This document shows, piece after piece, positions 1-7,344 of a DNA stretch of 64,000 nt. The notes beneath the pieces were generated by a model. The model made no database searches and was not told the DNA's origin. It saw only the letters and a list, made by a program, of their open reading frames with translations. The first letter of the stretch is position 1. The number at the start of each line of letters is the position of its first letter. Origin of the DNA: Sphingobacterium sp. FBM7-1 (GTDB lineage: Bacteria > Bacteroidota > Bacteroidia > Sphingobacteriales > Sphingobacteriaceae); contig NZ_JAJEWJ010000001.1 in NCBI RefSeq assembly GCF_020687765.1, positions 620,001 through 684,000 on the forward strand, given 5' to 3'. The translations under genes and the position numbers were made by a program.

Positions 1-1053
1 ATCCGATAAAGTAGCATATACCGCATCTGTTTGCTCGCTATCTGATCCTTGATCTGCGACATCACTAATTGACAAATCTGTTTTTGCAGCCTCAATAATA
101 TCTGTATACACATCGGCAGTATCATTATAAGATGAAAATAAGGACTGTATTTTCTCCTTTTCACGATCTTCCTCTAAAATTTCAACAGAAGTTTTTTTAG
201 AATTCAAAGACAATCCATTCCCCTTTAAGTAATTGTCTATCAAAACTAAAGCATCATATAACTGATCTTCATCTTCTTCATAAATTCGAATATCATCCAT
301 ATAACGATAATAGGAATATCCAAGGCGGTTGAGTCTTGCATCCAATTCACTTAAAAAGATATTAGCAAAGAAAAAAGACGCAGCAGGTCCTTGTGGAATC
401 CCAACTCCTGGTGTAATTGAGTCACGTGTACCAGAATAAAGATTTAAGCAATTTTCTAAAAAATCTAATATTTCTGGCTCTACATTATACTTATGAAGTA
501 CCATCAACAGTTTTGAATGTGGTATACAATCAAAAAAACCTGTTATATCTGTTTCTAGCTTATACCTAACATTAAGATTTTCAATTTCATGATTAACGGA
601 ATCAACAAACTTGTTATAATGCGGAAGGTAATACTCAAAGAAAAAATATTCAGCCTTTTCATTATCTAAAATATCCGTTCCTTTTTCTACTTCAGGATGT
701 AATACACTTCCGAAAACAAAACCATTATTGTCAGCCAGCAAAGCATACTTATCCGTCGCTATTTTATTAGCTAATGCTTGGTAAACTATAGCATCTTCTA
801 AAGGCAAAATAGTCTTGGTTCTATGTGTTCCTGATGCTTTAGGTTCATAGTATTTAAAAGGACGACTAGGCTTAAAATGCCCTGATATAATCTTATCAGA
901 CAACATCTTTAGATTTTCATCTAACTTAACGTTGTAGATCTCAATACCCCAATAGTCTTTTATATCTCTACCATTAGAACGGATCATTCTTTCCCATGCC
1001 AACTTCAATTGTCTTGGGGAAAAATACTTTTCTAATATAGATTGCTGTGACAT
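1..1053 (-). CDS. Reverse transcriptase (RNA-directed DNA polymerase), 3' part outside the window
   Basis: The frame is open for 351 codons from ATG at 1053 to the window edge, so the C-terminus is missing. Reverse transcriptase palm motifs are clear: ETDITGFFD (residues 167-175, first catalytic Asp 169), GIPQGPAAS (218-226), the catalytic YMDD (251-254) and GLSLNSKKT (280-288). The start lies one base beyond the hsdM stop, so the two are probably translationally coupled. No group II intron maturase domain or intron RNA end is visible, which argues against an intron-borne enzyme. Retron and Abi/unknown-group reverse transcriptases are known antiphage proteins, and the type I methyltransferase next door supports a defence role by inference. 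I cannot assign a class without the missing C-terminus. The gene looks AT-richer than hsdM. Confidence 0.9.
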   Translation of the reverse strand, partial: MSQQSILEKYFSPRQLKLAWERMIRSNGRDIKDYWGIEIYNVKLDENLKMLSDKIISGHFKPSRPFKYYEPKASGTHRTKTILPLEDAIVYQALANKIATDKYALLADNNGFVFGSVLHPEVEKGTDILDNEKAEYFFFEYYLPHYNKFVDSVNHEIENLNVRYKLETDITGFFDCIPHSKLLMVLHKYNVEPEILDFLENCLNLYSGTRDSITPGVGIPQGPAASFFFANIFLSELDARLNRLGYSYYRYMDDIRIYEEDEDQLYDALVLIDNYLKGNGLSLNSKKTSVEILEEDREKEKIQSLFSSYNDTADVYTDIIEAAKTDLSISDVADQGSDSEQTDAVYATLSD

Positions 1054-1054
1054 T

Positions 1055-2545
1055 CTAATGAGTTAAATAATTATTTAAAATATTTCTAAACTTGTTATCT
1101 GCCACTTGACTAGCAGCCCAAGCCTCTTTAAGATGTTGCATCGCTTCTTCTACAGAAGGTAAATTGTCTTCAATAACTTTATCAATATACAATGGAATAT
1201 TTAGGTTATAATCATTATCAATGATTTGCTGCATATCCACTACTTTAACGTAGTTTTCTACATCCTCATAATTACTATACCAGGTAAATAGCTGGTTTAC
1301 ATGTTCCTCTTCTAAGTAGTTCTGAGCACGCCCTACTCGGATTTGATCCGAACCATCTATGAAGAGTACTTTGTTTTTCTTCTGATCTTCTTTTTGCTTT
1401 TTGAAAACCAATACGCAGGCTGCCAATTGGGTACCGTAAAAAATATTAGCACCTAATCCAATCACAGCCTCCAACAAATCCATCTCCAATAGCGCTTGAC
1501 GGATTTTTTGTTCAGAACCTTTACGGAATAATACCCCATGTGGTAACACGACGGTCATTCTTCCATTAGCGTTTAAGGAAGCAATCATATGTTGTACCCA
1601 AGCCATGTCTCCATTCCCTTTAGGTGGCACCCCAGCAATATTTCTACCATAAGGATCATTCATCCAATTTTCAGCACCCCAATCTTTTAATGAAAAAGGC
1701 GGATTAGCTATCACACAGTCGAATTTCTTCAAACCATCCGAATCAAAGAACGCCGGGTACCTAAGGGTATCTTCCCGCACAATCTGAAAATCCTCCATTC
1801 CATGGAGAAACATATTCATTCTGGCAATGGAGCTGGAAGTCAGATTTTTTTCCTGACCGAATAATTTCAAAGTTCTATAATCTTTGCCTAATTCTTTGAG
1901 ATGATCTACACACTCCAAAAGCATTCCGCCTGTACCGCAAGCCGGATCATAAACGGACTCTCCCTCCTGAGGGTTTAAAATTAACCCCAAAAGATTCACC
2001 ACAGACCGTGGCGTATAGAATTCTCCAGCTTTCTTGTTGGTCAAGTCGGCAAAATGCTTGATGAGATATTCATAGGCATTCCCAAGTATATCCGCTTCTA
2101 CATTGGAGTTAGATAATTCGTATTGTGAAAAGTGCTCAATAAGATCAATTAATAAACGGTCCGATAGTTTACTTTTATTACTCCATTGTGCATCGCCAAA
2201 TATTCCGTACAAGTATTGTTGATTGGCCTGTTCTATTCCTCTCAGAGCCTTTTCTATAGCCAACCCTACATTATCGGTGGTTTCTCGTACGGTTTTCCAA
2301 TGGCAGCCTTCAGGAATAACGAATCGGTGAAACTCGGGAAGTGATGCGTATTCAGTATCGCCGTCAGACTCGGCCATCGCCAGAGCAAACTCTTCATCAT
2401 AGACGTCGGATATCCGCTTAAAAAATAGCAAGGGAAATATATAAACTTTAAAGTCCGAAGCGTCTACCGGACCTTTCAGGATCCAGGCAGCTTTGGACAG
2501 GTATTGCTCTAATTGAGACTGTGTTATTTTTGATTTGGGACTCAT
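1055..2545 (-). CDS. hsdM: Type I restriction-modification methyltransferase subunit HsdM
   Basis: This 496-residue protein is the N6-adenine methyltransferase subunit of a type I restriction-modification system. It has the helical HsdM N-terminal region (about 10-145), the linker GEFYTPRSVVNLL near 174-186, the AdoMet-binding motif DPACGTGG (200-207) and the catalytic NPPF (281-284). Length is normal for the family. Its ATG shares one base with the stop of the upstream regulator (TAATG), and the reverse transcriptase begins one base after its TAG stop. HsdM needs a specificity subunit (HsdS), and restriction needs HsdR. Neither is in the window, so they are either further left or absent. Finding a reverse transcriptase in the place where hsdS usually sits is unusual. 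Confidence 0.95.
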   Translation of the reverse strand: MSPKSKITQSQLEQYLSKAAWILKGPVDASDFKVYIFPLLFFKRISDVYDEEFALAMAESDGDTEYASLPEFHRFVIPEGCHWKTVRETTDNVGLAIEKALRGIEQANQQYLYGIFGDAQWSNKSKLSDRLLIDLIEHFSQYELSNSNVEADILGNAYEYLIKHFADLTNKKAGEFYTPRSVVNLLGLILNPQEGESVYDPACGTGGMLLECVDHLKELGKDYRTLKLFGQEKNLTSSSIARMNMFLHGMEDFQIVREDTLRYPAFFDSDGLKKFDCVIANPPFSLKDWGAENWMNDPYGRNIAGVPPKGNGDMAWVQHMIASLNANGRMTVVLPHGVLFRKGSEQKIRQALLEMDLLEAVIGLGANIFYGTQLAACVLVFKKQKEDQKKNKVLFIDGSDQIRVGRAQNYLEEEHVNQLFTWYSNYEDVENYVKVVDMQQIIDNDYNLNIPLYIDKVIEDNLPSVEEAMQHLKEAWAASQVADNKFRNILNNYLTH

Positions 2546-2751
2546 TATTTACTCGAATTCAATAATTCTTTAATATCAATTTCTAATAAAGCAGCTATCT
2601 GCAACAAAGTATCCAGACTTGGCTGTACTTCATTCGTACACCAACGAGATACTGTCGTTTCATTCTTGTCCAATTGCTCGGCAAGCCATTTGCTGGTTTT
2701 GCCTTGTTCCACAAGTACTACTTTCAATCTGTTTATTGGTTTGTTAGGCAT
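2545..2751 (-). CDS. Small XRE-family helix-turn-helix regulator
   Basis: The 68-residue protein is almost entirely one Cro/CI-type helix-turn-helix domain: KTSKWLAEQLDKNETTVSRW marks the two DNA-contacting helices, followed by the typical PSLDTLLQIAALLEID. Such single-domain regulators often lead type I restriction-modification operons and time methylase against nuclease expression. Its stop overlaps the hsdM start by one base, so it is the first gene of the regulator-hsdM-reverse transcriptase operon. Two direct ATGTGAT copies 21 bp apart upstream are a candidate operator. The target and the direction of regulation are inferred, not shown. Confidence 0.85.
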   Translation of the reverse strand: MPNKPINRLKVVLVEQGKTSKWLAEQLDKNETTVSRWCTNEVQPSLDTLLQIAALLEIDIKELLNSSK

Positions 2752-2785
2752 AATAATCTGCTTTTGATGTAAATATACTTACTTC

Positions 2786-2813
2786 ATGTGATGTTTTATA
2801 TATTAAATGTGAT
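2786..2813. promoter_or_regulatory. Candidate operator: ATGTGAT direct repeat upstream of the XRE gene
   Basis: ATGTGAT occurs at 2786-2792 and 2807-2813, a spacing of 21 bp or two helical turns, 35-62 bp upstream of the regulator start. Same-face repeats at this distance suit a dimeric helix-turn-helix protein. The surrounding DNA is very AT-rich, and no full TAnnTTTG box was found, so the promoter itself is not placed. Confidence 0.35.
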
Positions 2814-2956
2814 ATATGTTGATCGAATTCGAATAGGATAAATTATTGAGCTATAAAATTGTTGAAGTCGTGGGCGAGTAAATCGCCACAATACGATTTT
2901 GAATTCGTTTCTTCCATCTTATTCCTAAGTGTTTACGGAACGTATATATCCATCTG

Positions 2957-2989
2957 GCTGTAACATATTTTGCAGAAATTTGTTACAGC
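2957..2989. repeat. Inverted repeat in the noncoding gap 2752-3042
   Basis: GCTGTAACA (2957-2965) and TGTTACAGC (2981-2989) are perfect 9-bp arms. The 15-base spacer can extend the stem by about five more pairs, leaving a small loop. It lies just downstream of the Fic stop and about 200 bp upstream of the XRE-hsdM-reverse transcriptase operon. No T-run follows on either strand, so it is not a classical terminator. The rest of the 291-bp gap holds the operator candidate and nothing else I recognise. Confidence 0.5.
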
Positions 2990-3042
2990 ATGTATCCCTT
3001 GTAATAATTGGTCTAGGTTAATCATAAATAGTTTTTTGAAAC

Positions 3043-4140
3043 TTAAAACACTAATTCATATCGAACTGAACGCCCTGCTCCTAAAACTTGCAATGCACCT
3101 ATTTCATTCAAATGTTGTAAATCACGCGTTGCTGAAGCTTTAGAAGTTTTAGCGATAGCCATATATTTTTTTGCAGTCATGCCGCCTTGAAAACCCTCAA
3201 CACCAGCATCGAACATGCGATTAATCACTTTCTGTTGTCTTTCGTTCAATAATTGCTTGAAACTATCAAAATACTTAACCTTCTTCACCGTAAATTCAAC
3301 CAACTGCTTTGCTTCTATTTGAGCTGTTAAAATTACCTTTCCGAAATAAAGGATCCAATCTGTAATATCCAATGTAGATTGTGCAGCTTTCAAAGCGTCA
3401 TAGTATTGATTCTTATCCTTTTCTATAACTTTGGATATCGATAACAATACTGGACTTTGCAACGTATGTGACAATGTATATTCGGCTAATGCTCTACCGA
3501 TTCTACCATTACCATCCTCAAAAGGATGAATACTTTCAAAATATAGATGTACGATAGCTGATTTGACGATGGCTTTACTGATCTTATCTAAATGACTTAA
3601 ATTATCATTACTAAACCAATGTATAAAAGTCTGCATTTCTTGAGCTACAATTTCTGAAGGAGGCGCTTCATAATGCACCACTTCACGTCCATAAGCTCCA
3701 GAAACAACTTGCATAGGTTCTGATCCCTCACGCCATTGTCCCGCATTTATCGTCAAAAATGATTCCATCAAAATTTTATGCCAGTTCAAAATCATGTCAA
3801 GAGACAAATCATTAAGGTATGACTCTCGAACCTCGGTCATTAATCTTGCCATACCCGCTACACGTTTATCCGTAACTTTAATATCTGATCGCAAACCTAA
3901 ATTACGTTTGATGGAGGACATCATATCGATACGGCTCATATATTCTCCTTCAATTTCAGAGGATTTAATTGCTTCAGAAATAAGAATCTCAATAATAGTT
4001 TCCTGCTTCAAATCATCATTCAAACCTGTAATTAAACCATTTACCACCCCCAACTCTTCAGCAAAAGAAATGGAGATCGTTTGTAGACTTTCAAGCGTAA
4101 ACCTAAAATTAGGCCAGTCTTTATATTGCCAATTATACAT
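3043..4140 (-). CDS. Fic family protein with N-terminal inhibitory helix and C-terminal winged helix
   Basis: Fic enzymes usually transfer AMP from ATP to hydroxyl side chains of target proteins. Numbered from the ATG at 4140 (365 residues), the catalytic loop HPFEDGNGRIGR is at 205-216. SSEIEGE (60-66) matches the S/TxxxE(G/N) inhibitory helix of class II Fic proteins, so activity is probably held off in cis. The N-terminus (MYNWQYKDWPNFRF) is typical of the DUF4172 group, which favours this start over an in-frame TTG nine codons upstream. Residues from about 295 form a winged-helix-like domain suggesting DNA binding. A 16-base repeat lies directly before the ATG and may be its own operator. 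The protein target is unknown. It sits in a defence-like block. Confidence 0.92.
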   Translation of the reverse strand: MYNWQYKDWPNFRFTLESLQTISISFAEELGVVNGLITGLNDDLKQETIIEILISEAIKSSEIEGEYMSRIDMMSSIKRNLGLRSDIKVTDKRVAGMARLMTEVRESYLNDLSLDMILNWHKILMESFLTINAGQWREGSEPMQVVSGAYGREVVHYEAPPSEIVAQEMQTFIHWFSNDNLSHLDKISKAIVKSAIVHLYFESIHPFEDGNGRIGRALAEYTLSHTLQSPVLLSISKVIEKDKNQYYDALKAAQSTLDITDWILYFGKVILTAQIEAKQLVEFTVKKVKYFDSFKQLLNERQQKVINRMFDAGVEGFQGGMTAKKYMAIAKTSKASATRDLQHLNEIGALQVLGAGRSVRYELVF

Positions 4141-4156
4141 ATTGAGCCGATTAAAG
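4141..4156 (-). repeat. Third copy of ATTGAGCCGATTAAAG, abutting the fic start codon
   Basis: The sequence ATTGAGCCGATTAAAG is identical at 4141-4156 and 4185-4200, 44 bp apart. The first copy touches the Fic ATG and so occupies the ribosome-binding region. In the minus-strand RNA both copies could pair with the same complementary arm (4206-4217), giving two mutually exclusive hairpins: one terminator-like, one covering the fic start. Confidence 0.55.
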
Positions 4157-4179
4157 TAAACATTCAACTCAAATATAAC

Positions 4180-4217
4180 AAAAAATTGAGCCGATTAAAG
4201 GGAATAATCGGCTCAAT
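4180..4217 (-). terminator. Rho-independent terminator between the 80-aa gene and fic
   Basis: On the minus strand the perfect 12-bp stem (4217-4206 with 4196-4185), a 9-base loop and a following run of six T (4185-4180) form a good intrinsic terminator. It begins five bases after the stop of the 80-residue gene. Because fic lies further along the same strand, read-through could be conditional. Confidence 0.75.
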
Positions 4218-4221
4218 AGAA

Positions 4222-4464
4222 CTAAAAAATTAATTTACCCTCCCTAAGAATCACTTTAGCATTAAGATTAAAACCACCACTTTCATTCTTGACAAATGAA
4301 TAATCTAATCCACGATTTTCAAACTGATTTCTTAACGCCTCAAGAAAATAGACACGGGTGCTCACCCATCCACGATTCCCAACCTCACGATTAAAACGCG
4401 CTACTAATTGCTCATCTGATAGTGTTGCTAATTGCGATTCAAATTTTTCAATTAAATTTTTCAT
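4222..4464 (-). CDS. Conserved-looking small protein of unknown function (80 aa)
   Basis: This is an 80-residue soluble protein with no signal peptide or membrane segment. The N-terminal half is helical and charged (FESQLATLSDEQLVARFNRE), followed by a tryptophan-containing segment (GNRGWVSTRVYFLEAL). I do not recognise a named domain. It is flanked by an 8-bp inverted repeat just upstream and an intrinsic terminator just downstream, which supports a real, separately transcribed gene. Its position before fic could suggest an antitoxin-like partner, but Fic here already carries its own inhibitory helix and a terminator separates the two genes, so I do not assign that role. Confidence 0.6.
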   Translation of the reverse strand: MKNLIEKFESQLATLSDEQLVARFNREVGNRGWVSTRVYFLEALRNQFENRGLDYSFVKNESGGFNLNAKVILREGKLIF

Positions 4465-4468
4465 TGTT

Positions 4469-4498
4469 TTGATACTTTAAATTATTTAATAGTATCAA
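4469..4498. promoter_or_regulatory. 8-bp inverted repeat upstream of the 80-aa gene
   Basis: TTGATACT (4469-4476) and AGTATCAA (4491-4498) are perfect arms around a 14-bp AT-only spacer, ending a few bases before the start codon at 4464. This could be a repressor operator or a 5' hairpin in the transcript. No matching regulator is evident. Confidence 0.4.
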
Positions 4499-4611
4499 TC
4501 ATAAAGACTAAGGGAGTGACCAATGTTTTGACTGAACAGCCCTCATCGCTTGACCACCGTGGTTGGATATTAAAATTAACAACAACCTCTATATGTTTCT
4601 GCCTTATGCAA

Positions 4612-6021
4612 CTACTTGCCGATGCAGAATTTTCCAAATATTGTTCCTAGGATATCCCGGTCCACGTCGATGTCACCGGTAATGCTGGATATATGGCGTA
4701 AGGCTGCCCGAACGTGGTGGGCTAGCAGGTCACCAGGGAGTTGTATCGCGAAACCTTCCTCTACTTGCTCTAGCGCCGCCAAAGCGAGCTCTAATGCTTC
4801 TACGTGCCGGCTATTTGTAATGATTTGTTGATCCTCCACGGCCATTGCGCGGATATTGTCTAGCAGGGTCTGTTTAAGAGCTTCGACGCTTTCGCTATCC
4901 TTCGCGGATATGGGTACCAAGGCTTCACTATAGTTCGGGAATAGCGCTTCACGAATCGCGGTATCCATCGCATTCGGCTGATAACCTCCTAACAGATCAA
5001 TTTTATTTCGCACCAAAACAACGATTAGTCCTGGATAGTAAAGTTCTTTTATTTGCGCAATAACCTCGTCCGCCGTGCTGTCTTTATCATCATAGAGGTA
5101 AAGTAAAACCTTAGCTTGGCGGACTTTTTCTTTGGCCTTGGTTACGCCGATAGCCTCGATCGTATCCGCCGTTTCGCGCAGCCCTGCGGTATCGATAAAA
5201 CGGAAGGTAATCCCTTCGATATTGATAGACTCTTCGATGGTATCCCGCGTTGTACCGGCGATATCGCTGACAATCGCACGCTCCTCATCAAGCAAGGTAT
5301 TGAGCAACGTGGATTTACCGGCATTAGGCTTTCCGATGATTGCGACGGGAACACCGCGTTTAATGGCGTTACCATAAGCAAAAGATTGGATGAGCTTCCC
5401 GATATGCGTCTTCAATTCTAGCACCAATGCTTCAAATTGTGCGCGGTCGGCAAATTCGACGTCCTCTTCGCCGAAATCCAGTTCAAGTTCCAAGAGCGCC
5501 GTAAAATTGATGAGCTGCTCGCGCATCTCCTGCAGCTTATTGCTGATGCCACCCCGCATCTGATTCATGGCAATTTCGTGGGATGCTTTATTTTCGGACG
5601 CAATCAGATCGGCAACAGCCTCGGCCTGCGACAGGTCCATCCCTCCGTTAAGGAAAGCACGCAGCGTAAATTCTCCGGCTTGAGCAGCACGTGCGCCTTT
5701 TTTGATCAACAGCGTAATCAGGCGCTCAATAACATATTTGGAGTTGTGGGTAGAGATTTCTATTACGTCCTCTTTCGTGTAAGAATTCGGCCCCTTAAAA
5801 ACGGAAACCAACACTTCGTCAATAATTTCGTCGCCATCCCGGATAGTACCGAAATGAATGGTGTGCGAGGCCTGCTTTTGCAGGTCTTTCCCTTTAAATA
5901 CGGTATTGGTAATCGTGATGGCCTGTGAGCCCGATAAGCGTATCACGGCAATGGCGCCATTTGCCCCGGGCGAAGTGGCCAAAGCTACAATGGTATCTTG
6001 CGAAACTAATCCTGTTGACAT
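4612..6021 (-). CDS. mnmE: tRNA uridine-5-carboxymethylaminomethyl(34) synthesis GTPase MnmE
   Basis: MnmE with MnmG modifies the wobble uridine of several tRNAs. The 469-residue protein has the N-terminal folate-binding domain (about 1-120), a helical domain interrupted by the G domain, P-loop GKPNAGKS (230-237), GTTRD (256-260), DTAG (277-280) and NKID. It ends in the conserved FCIGK, whose Cys is essential for catalysis in the family. It is the last gene of a leftward group with bshB1, the peroxidase and the DUF4294 gene; the gap to bshB1 is 22 bp. The codons for FCIGK and stop are the integration target of SGI1-type islands in Gammaproteobacteria, relevant because an accessory block begins right after this stop. 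Confidence 0.98.
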   Translation of the reverse strand: MSTGLVSQDTIVALATSPGANGAIAVIRLSGSQAITITNTVFKGKDLQKQASHTIHFGTIRDGDEIIDEVLVSVFKGPNSYTKEDVIEISTHNSKYVIERLITLLIKKGARAAQAGEFTLRAFLNGGMDLSQAEAVADLIASENKASHEIAMNQMRGGISNKLQEMREQLINFTALLELELDFGEEDVEFADRAQFEALVLELKTHIGKLIQSFAYGNAIKRGVPVAIIGKPNAGKSTLLNTLLDEERAIVSDIAGTTRDTIEESINIEGITFRFIDTAGLRETADTIEAIGVTKAKEKVRQAKVLLYLYDDKDSTADEVIAQIKELYYPGLIVVLVRNKIDLLGGYQPNAMDTAIREALFPNYSEALVPISAKDSESVEALKQTLLDNIRAMAVEDQQIITNSRHVEALELALAALEQVEEGFAIQLPGDLLAHHVRAALRHISSITGDIDVDRDILGTIFGKFCIGK

Positions 6022-6043
6022 ACTGCAAAGGTACGATTATCCA

Positions 6044-6763
6044 TCAGATAAGTTGAAAGAGATCTTGTACGCCCAAGAGCTTGCGCGCGGTAAATCCTTC
6101 GGCATACTGCACTTGAATATTCCGACCAAATTCGGCTGCTCTTCCGCGGGTAGATTCCATGAAAGTTGGGTTGGAAATATACGTCTGCGGCTCGTCATCG
6201 TCTGAAGAGGCGTTGAATTGCGTAGTATAGGCAAGAATAGACTGTTCTTTTTTTTCCCAGAAATCGGTAATATCTAAAATAATATCGGGTTGGATATACT
6301 TGTCCTGAATCAGTTGGAGCTGCAAGCGCGGACGAAATGCTTCCTGTACTTGTCCGTTTTCTTCGGTCTCAATTCGGCGGAGTCCGCTCAAGAAAAGGGC
6401 GTCGTTCACGAGTTTACTGGCTCGTCCGTGATCGGGATGACGATCGTCTAATGCATTGGTGATGACAATTTCAGGTTGGTATTTACGGATAGCACGGATA
6501 ATCACCCGTTGACTTTCTTCGTCATTGGCAAAGAATCCATCGCGCAGACCTAGATTTTCACGCACCTGCACACCAAGGATTTCGGCTGCTCTAGCAGCCT
6601 CTTGGCGTCGGGTTTCCGCGGTGCCACGTGTCCCTAACTCCCCTTGGGTTAAATCAACAATACCTACCTTTTTACCGGCTGCAACGTATTTCGCGATTGT
6701 CCCTCCGGCGCCGAGCTCGGCATCGTCCGGATGGACAGTCATGACCATTAAATCCAACTTCAT
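6044..6763 (-). CDS. bshB1: Bacillithiol biosynthesis deacetylase BshB1
   Basis: BshB1 removes the acetyl group from GlcNAc-malate, the second step of bacillithiol synthesis. The PIG-L/LmbE fold metal motif HPDD is at 11-14 and the second motif HPDHG at 109-113, counted from ATG 6763 (239 residues, the family's usual length). The frame is open 23 codons further upstream to 6832, but the sequence before MKLDLMV is not family-like, so I chose the internal ATG. Neighbouring genes are a thiol peroxidase-like protein upstream and mnmE downstream, all leftward. Bacillithiol is the main low-molecular-weight thiol of many Bacteroidota. Confidence 0.93.
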   Translation of the reverse strand: MKLDLMVMTVHPDDAELGAGGTIAKYVAAGKKVGIVDLTQGELGTRGTAETRRQEAARAAEILGVQVRENLGLRDGFFANDEESQRVIIRAIRKYQPEIVITNALDDRHPDHGRASKLVNDALFLSGLRRIETEENGQVQEAFRPRLQLQLIQDKYIQPDIILDITDFWEKKEQSILAYTTQFNASSDDDEPQTYISNPTFMESTRGRAAEFGRNIQVQYAEGFTARKLLGVQDLFQLI

Positions 6764-6832
6764 AGTATATTCTTCTGCCTCAAAAATAGACATTTCGACA
6801 AAATTTGACAAGCGGCCGGACGATATATCCAC

Positions 6833-7324
6833 TTAGGTATTGATCAGTTTTTCTATTTTCGTAGTGAGCCGTTTGGCTTGTGGACTAGTTACACTATAGA
6901 AATAATCCACCACCTGCCCTTCTTTGTTGACCAGATATTTGTGAAAATTCCATACCGGCTTCACATTCACTTGTCCATTTAGACGCTTGTCCGCCAAAAA
7001 TTTGAACAGGGGATCGCAATAGTCACCGACTACGTGTACGCGTTTGAATACCGGAAAGGTAACTTGTTGCTGTATACGACAAAATGTTTCGAGCTGCAGT
7101 CCGGTCATCGGCTCCTGTTCGCCGAAATCATTGGAGGGAAAGGCTAATATTTCGAATCCCCGGTCTTTATAGGTCTGATACAGTTTCTCAAGTGACTTAA
7201 ACTGGGGCGTGAAAACACACTTACTGGCCGTGTTGACAATTAATAAAACTTTGCCGGAATAATCCTGCAACGATTTTTTTTCGCCATTGAACTGTAGGCC
7301 GTGAAAATCATAAATCGTCTGCAT
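6833..7324 (-). CDS. Glutathione peroxidase family (thiol peroxidase) protein
   Basis: This 163-residue thioredoxin-fold peroxidase would reduce hydroperoxides. The peroxidatic Cys is C36 in NTASKCVFTPQ, and WNF is at 125-127. The usual FPxNQFGxQEP reads FPSNDFGEQEP (62-72): the Gln of the catalytic tetrad is replaced by Asp66. C81 (in ETFCRIQ) sits where thioredoxin-dependent family members keep the resolving Cys, so a 2-Cys mechanism with thioredoxin is more likely than use of glutathione. It lies between the DUF4294 gene (20 bp gap) and bshB1, a sensible redox neighbourhood. The effect of the Asp is unknown. Confidence 0.88.
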   Translation of the reverse strand: MQTIYDFHGLQFNGEKKSLQDYSGKVLLIVNTASKCVFTPQFKSLEKLYQTYKDRGFEILAFPSNDFGEQEPMTGLQLETFCRIQQQVTFPVFKRVHVVGDYCDPLFKFLADKRLNGQVNVKPVWNFHKYLVNKEGQVVDYFYSVTSPQAKRLTTKIEKLINT

Positions 7325-7344
7325 AACTCTCCTTTCCGTTAGGT

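Noticed and set aside
4222..4464. The 80-aa protein as the antitoxin of Fic
   Set aside because: Fic already carries an SSEIEGE inhibitory helix, and a terminator separates the two genes; nothing in the small protein resembles a Fic antitoxin.
5116..5928. Long open frames on the strand opposite mnmE
   Set aside because: They overlap the conserved G domain of mnmE and have no start signals or family-like sequence. The same holds for the other antisense frames inside core genes.
6764..6832. A 23-residue N-terminal extension of BshB1
   Set aside because: The HPDD motif follows the internal ATG at 6763 at the family-typical distance, and the extension is unlike any BshB1 N-terminus.
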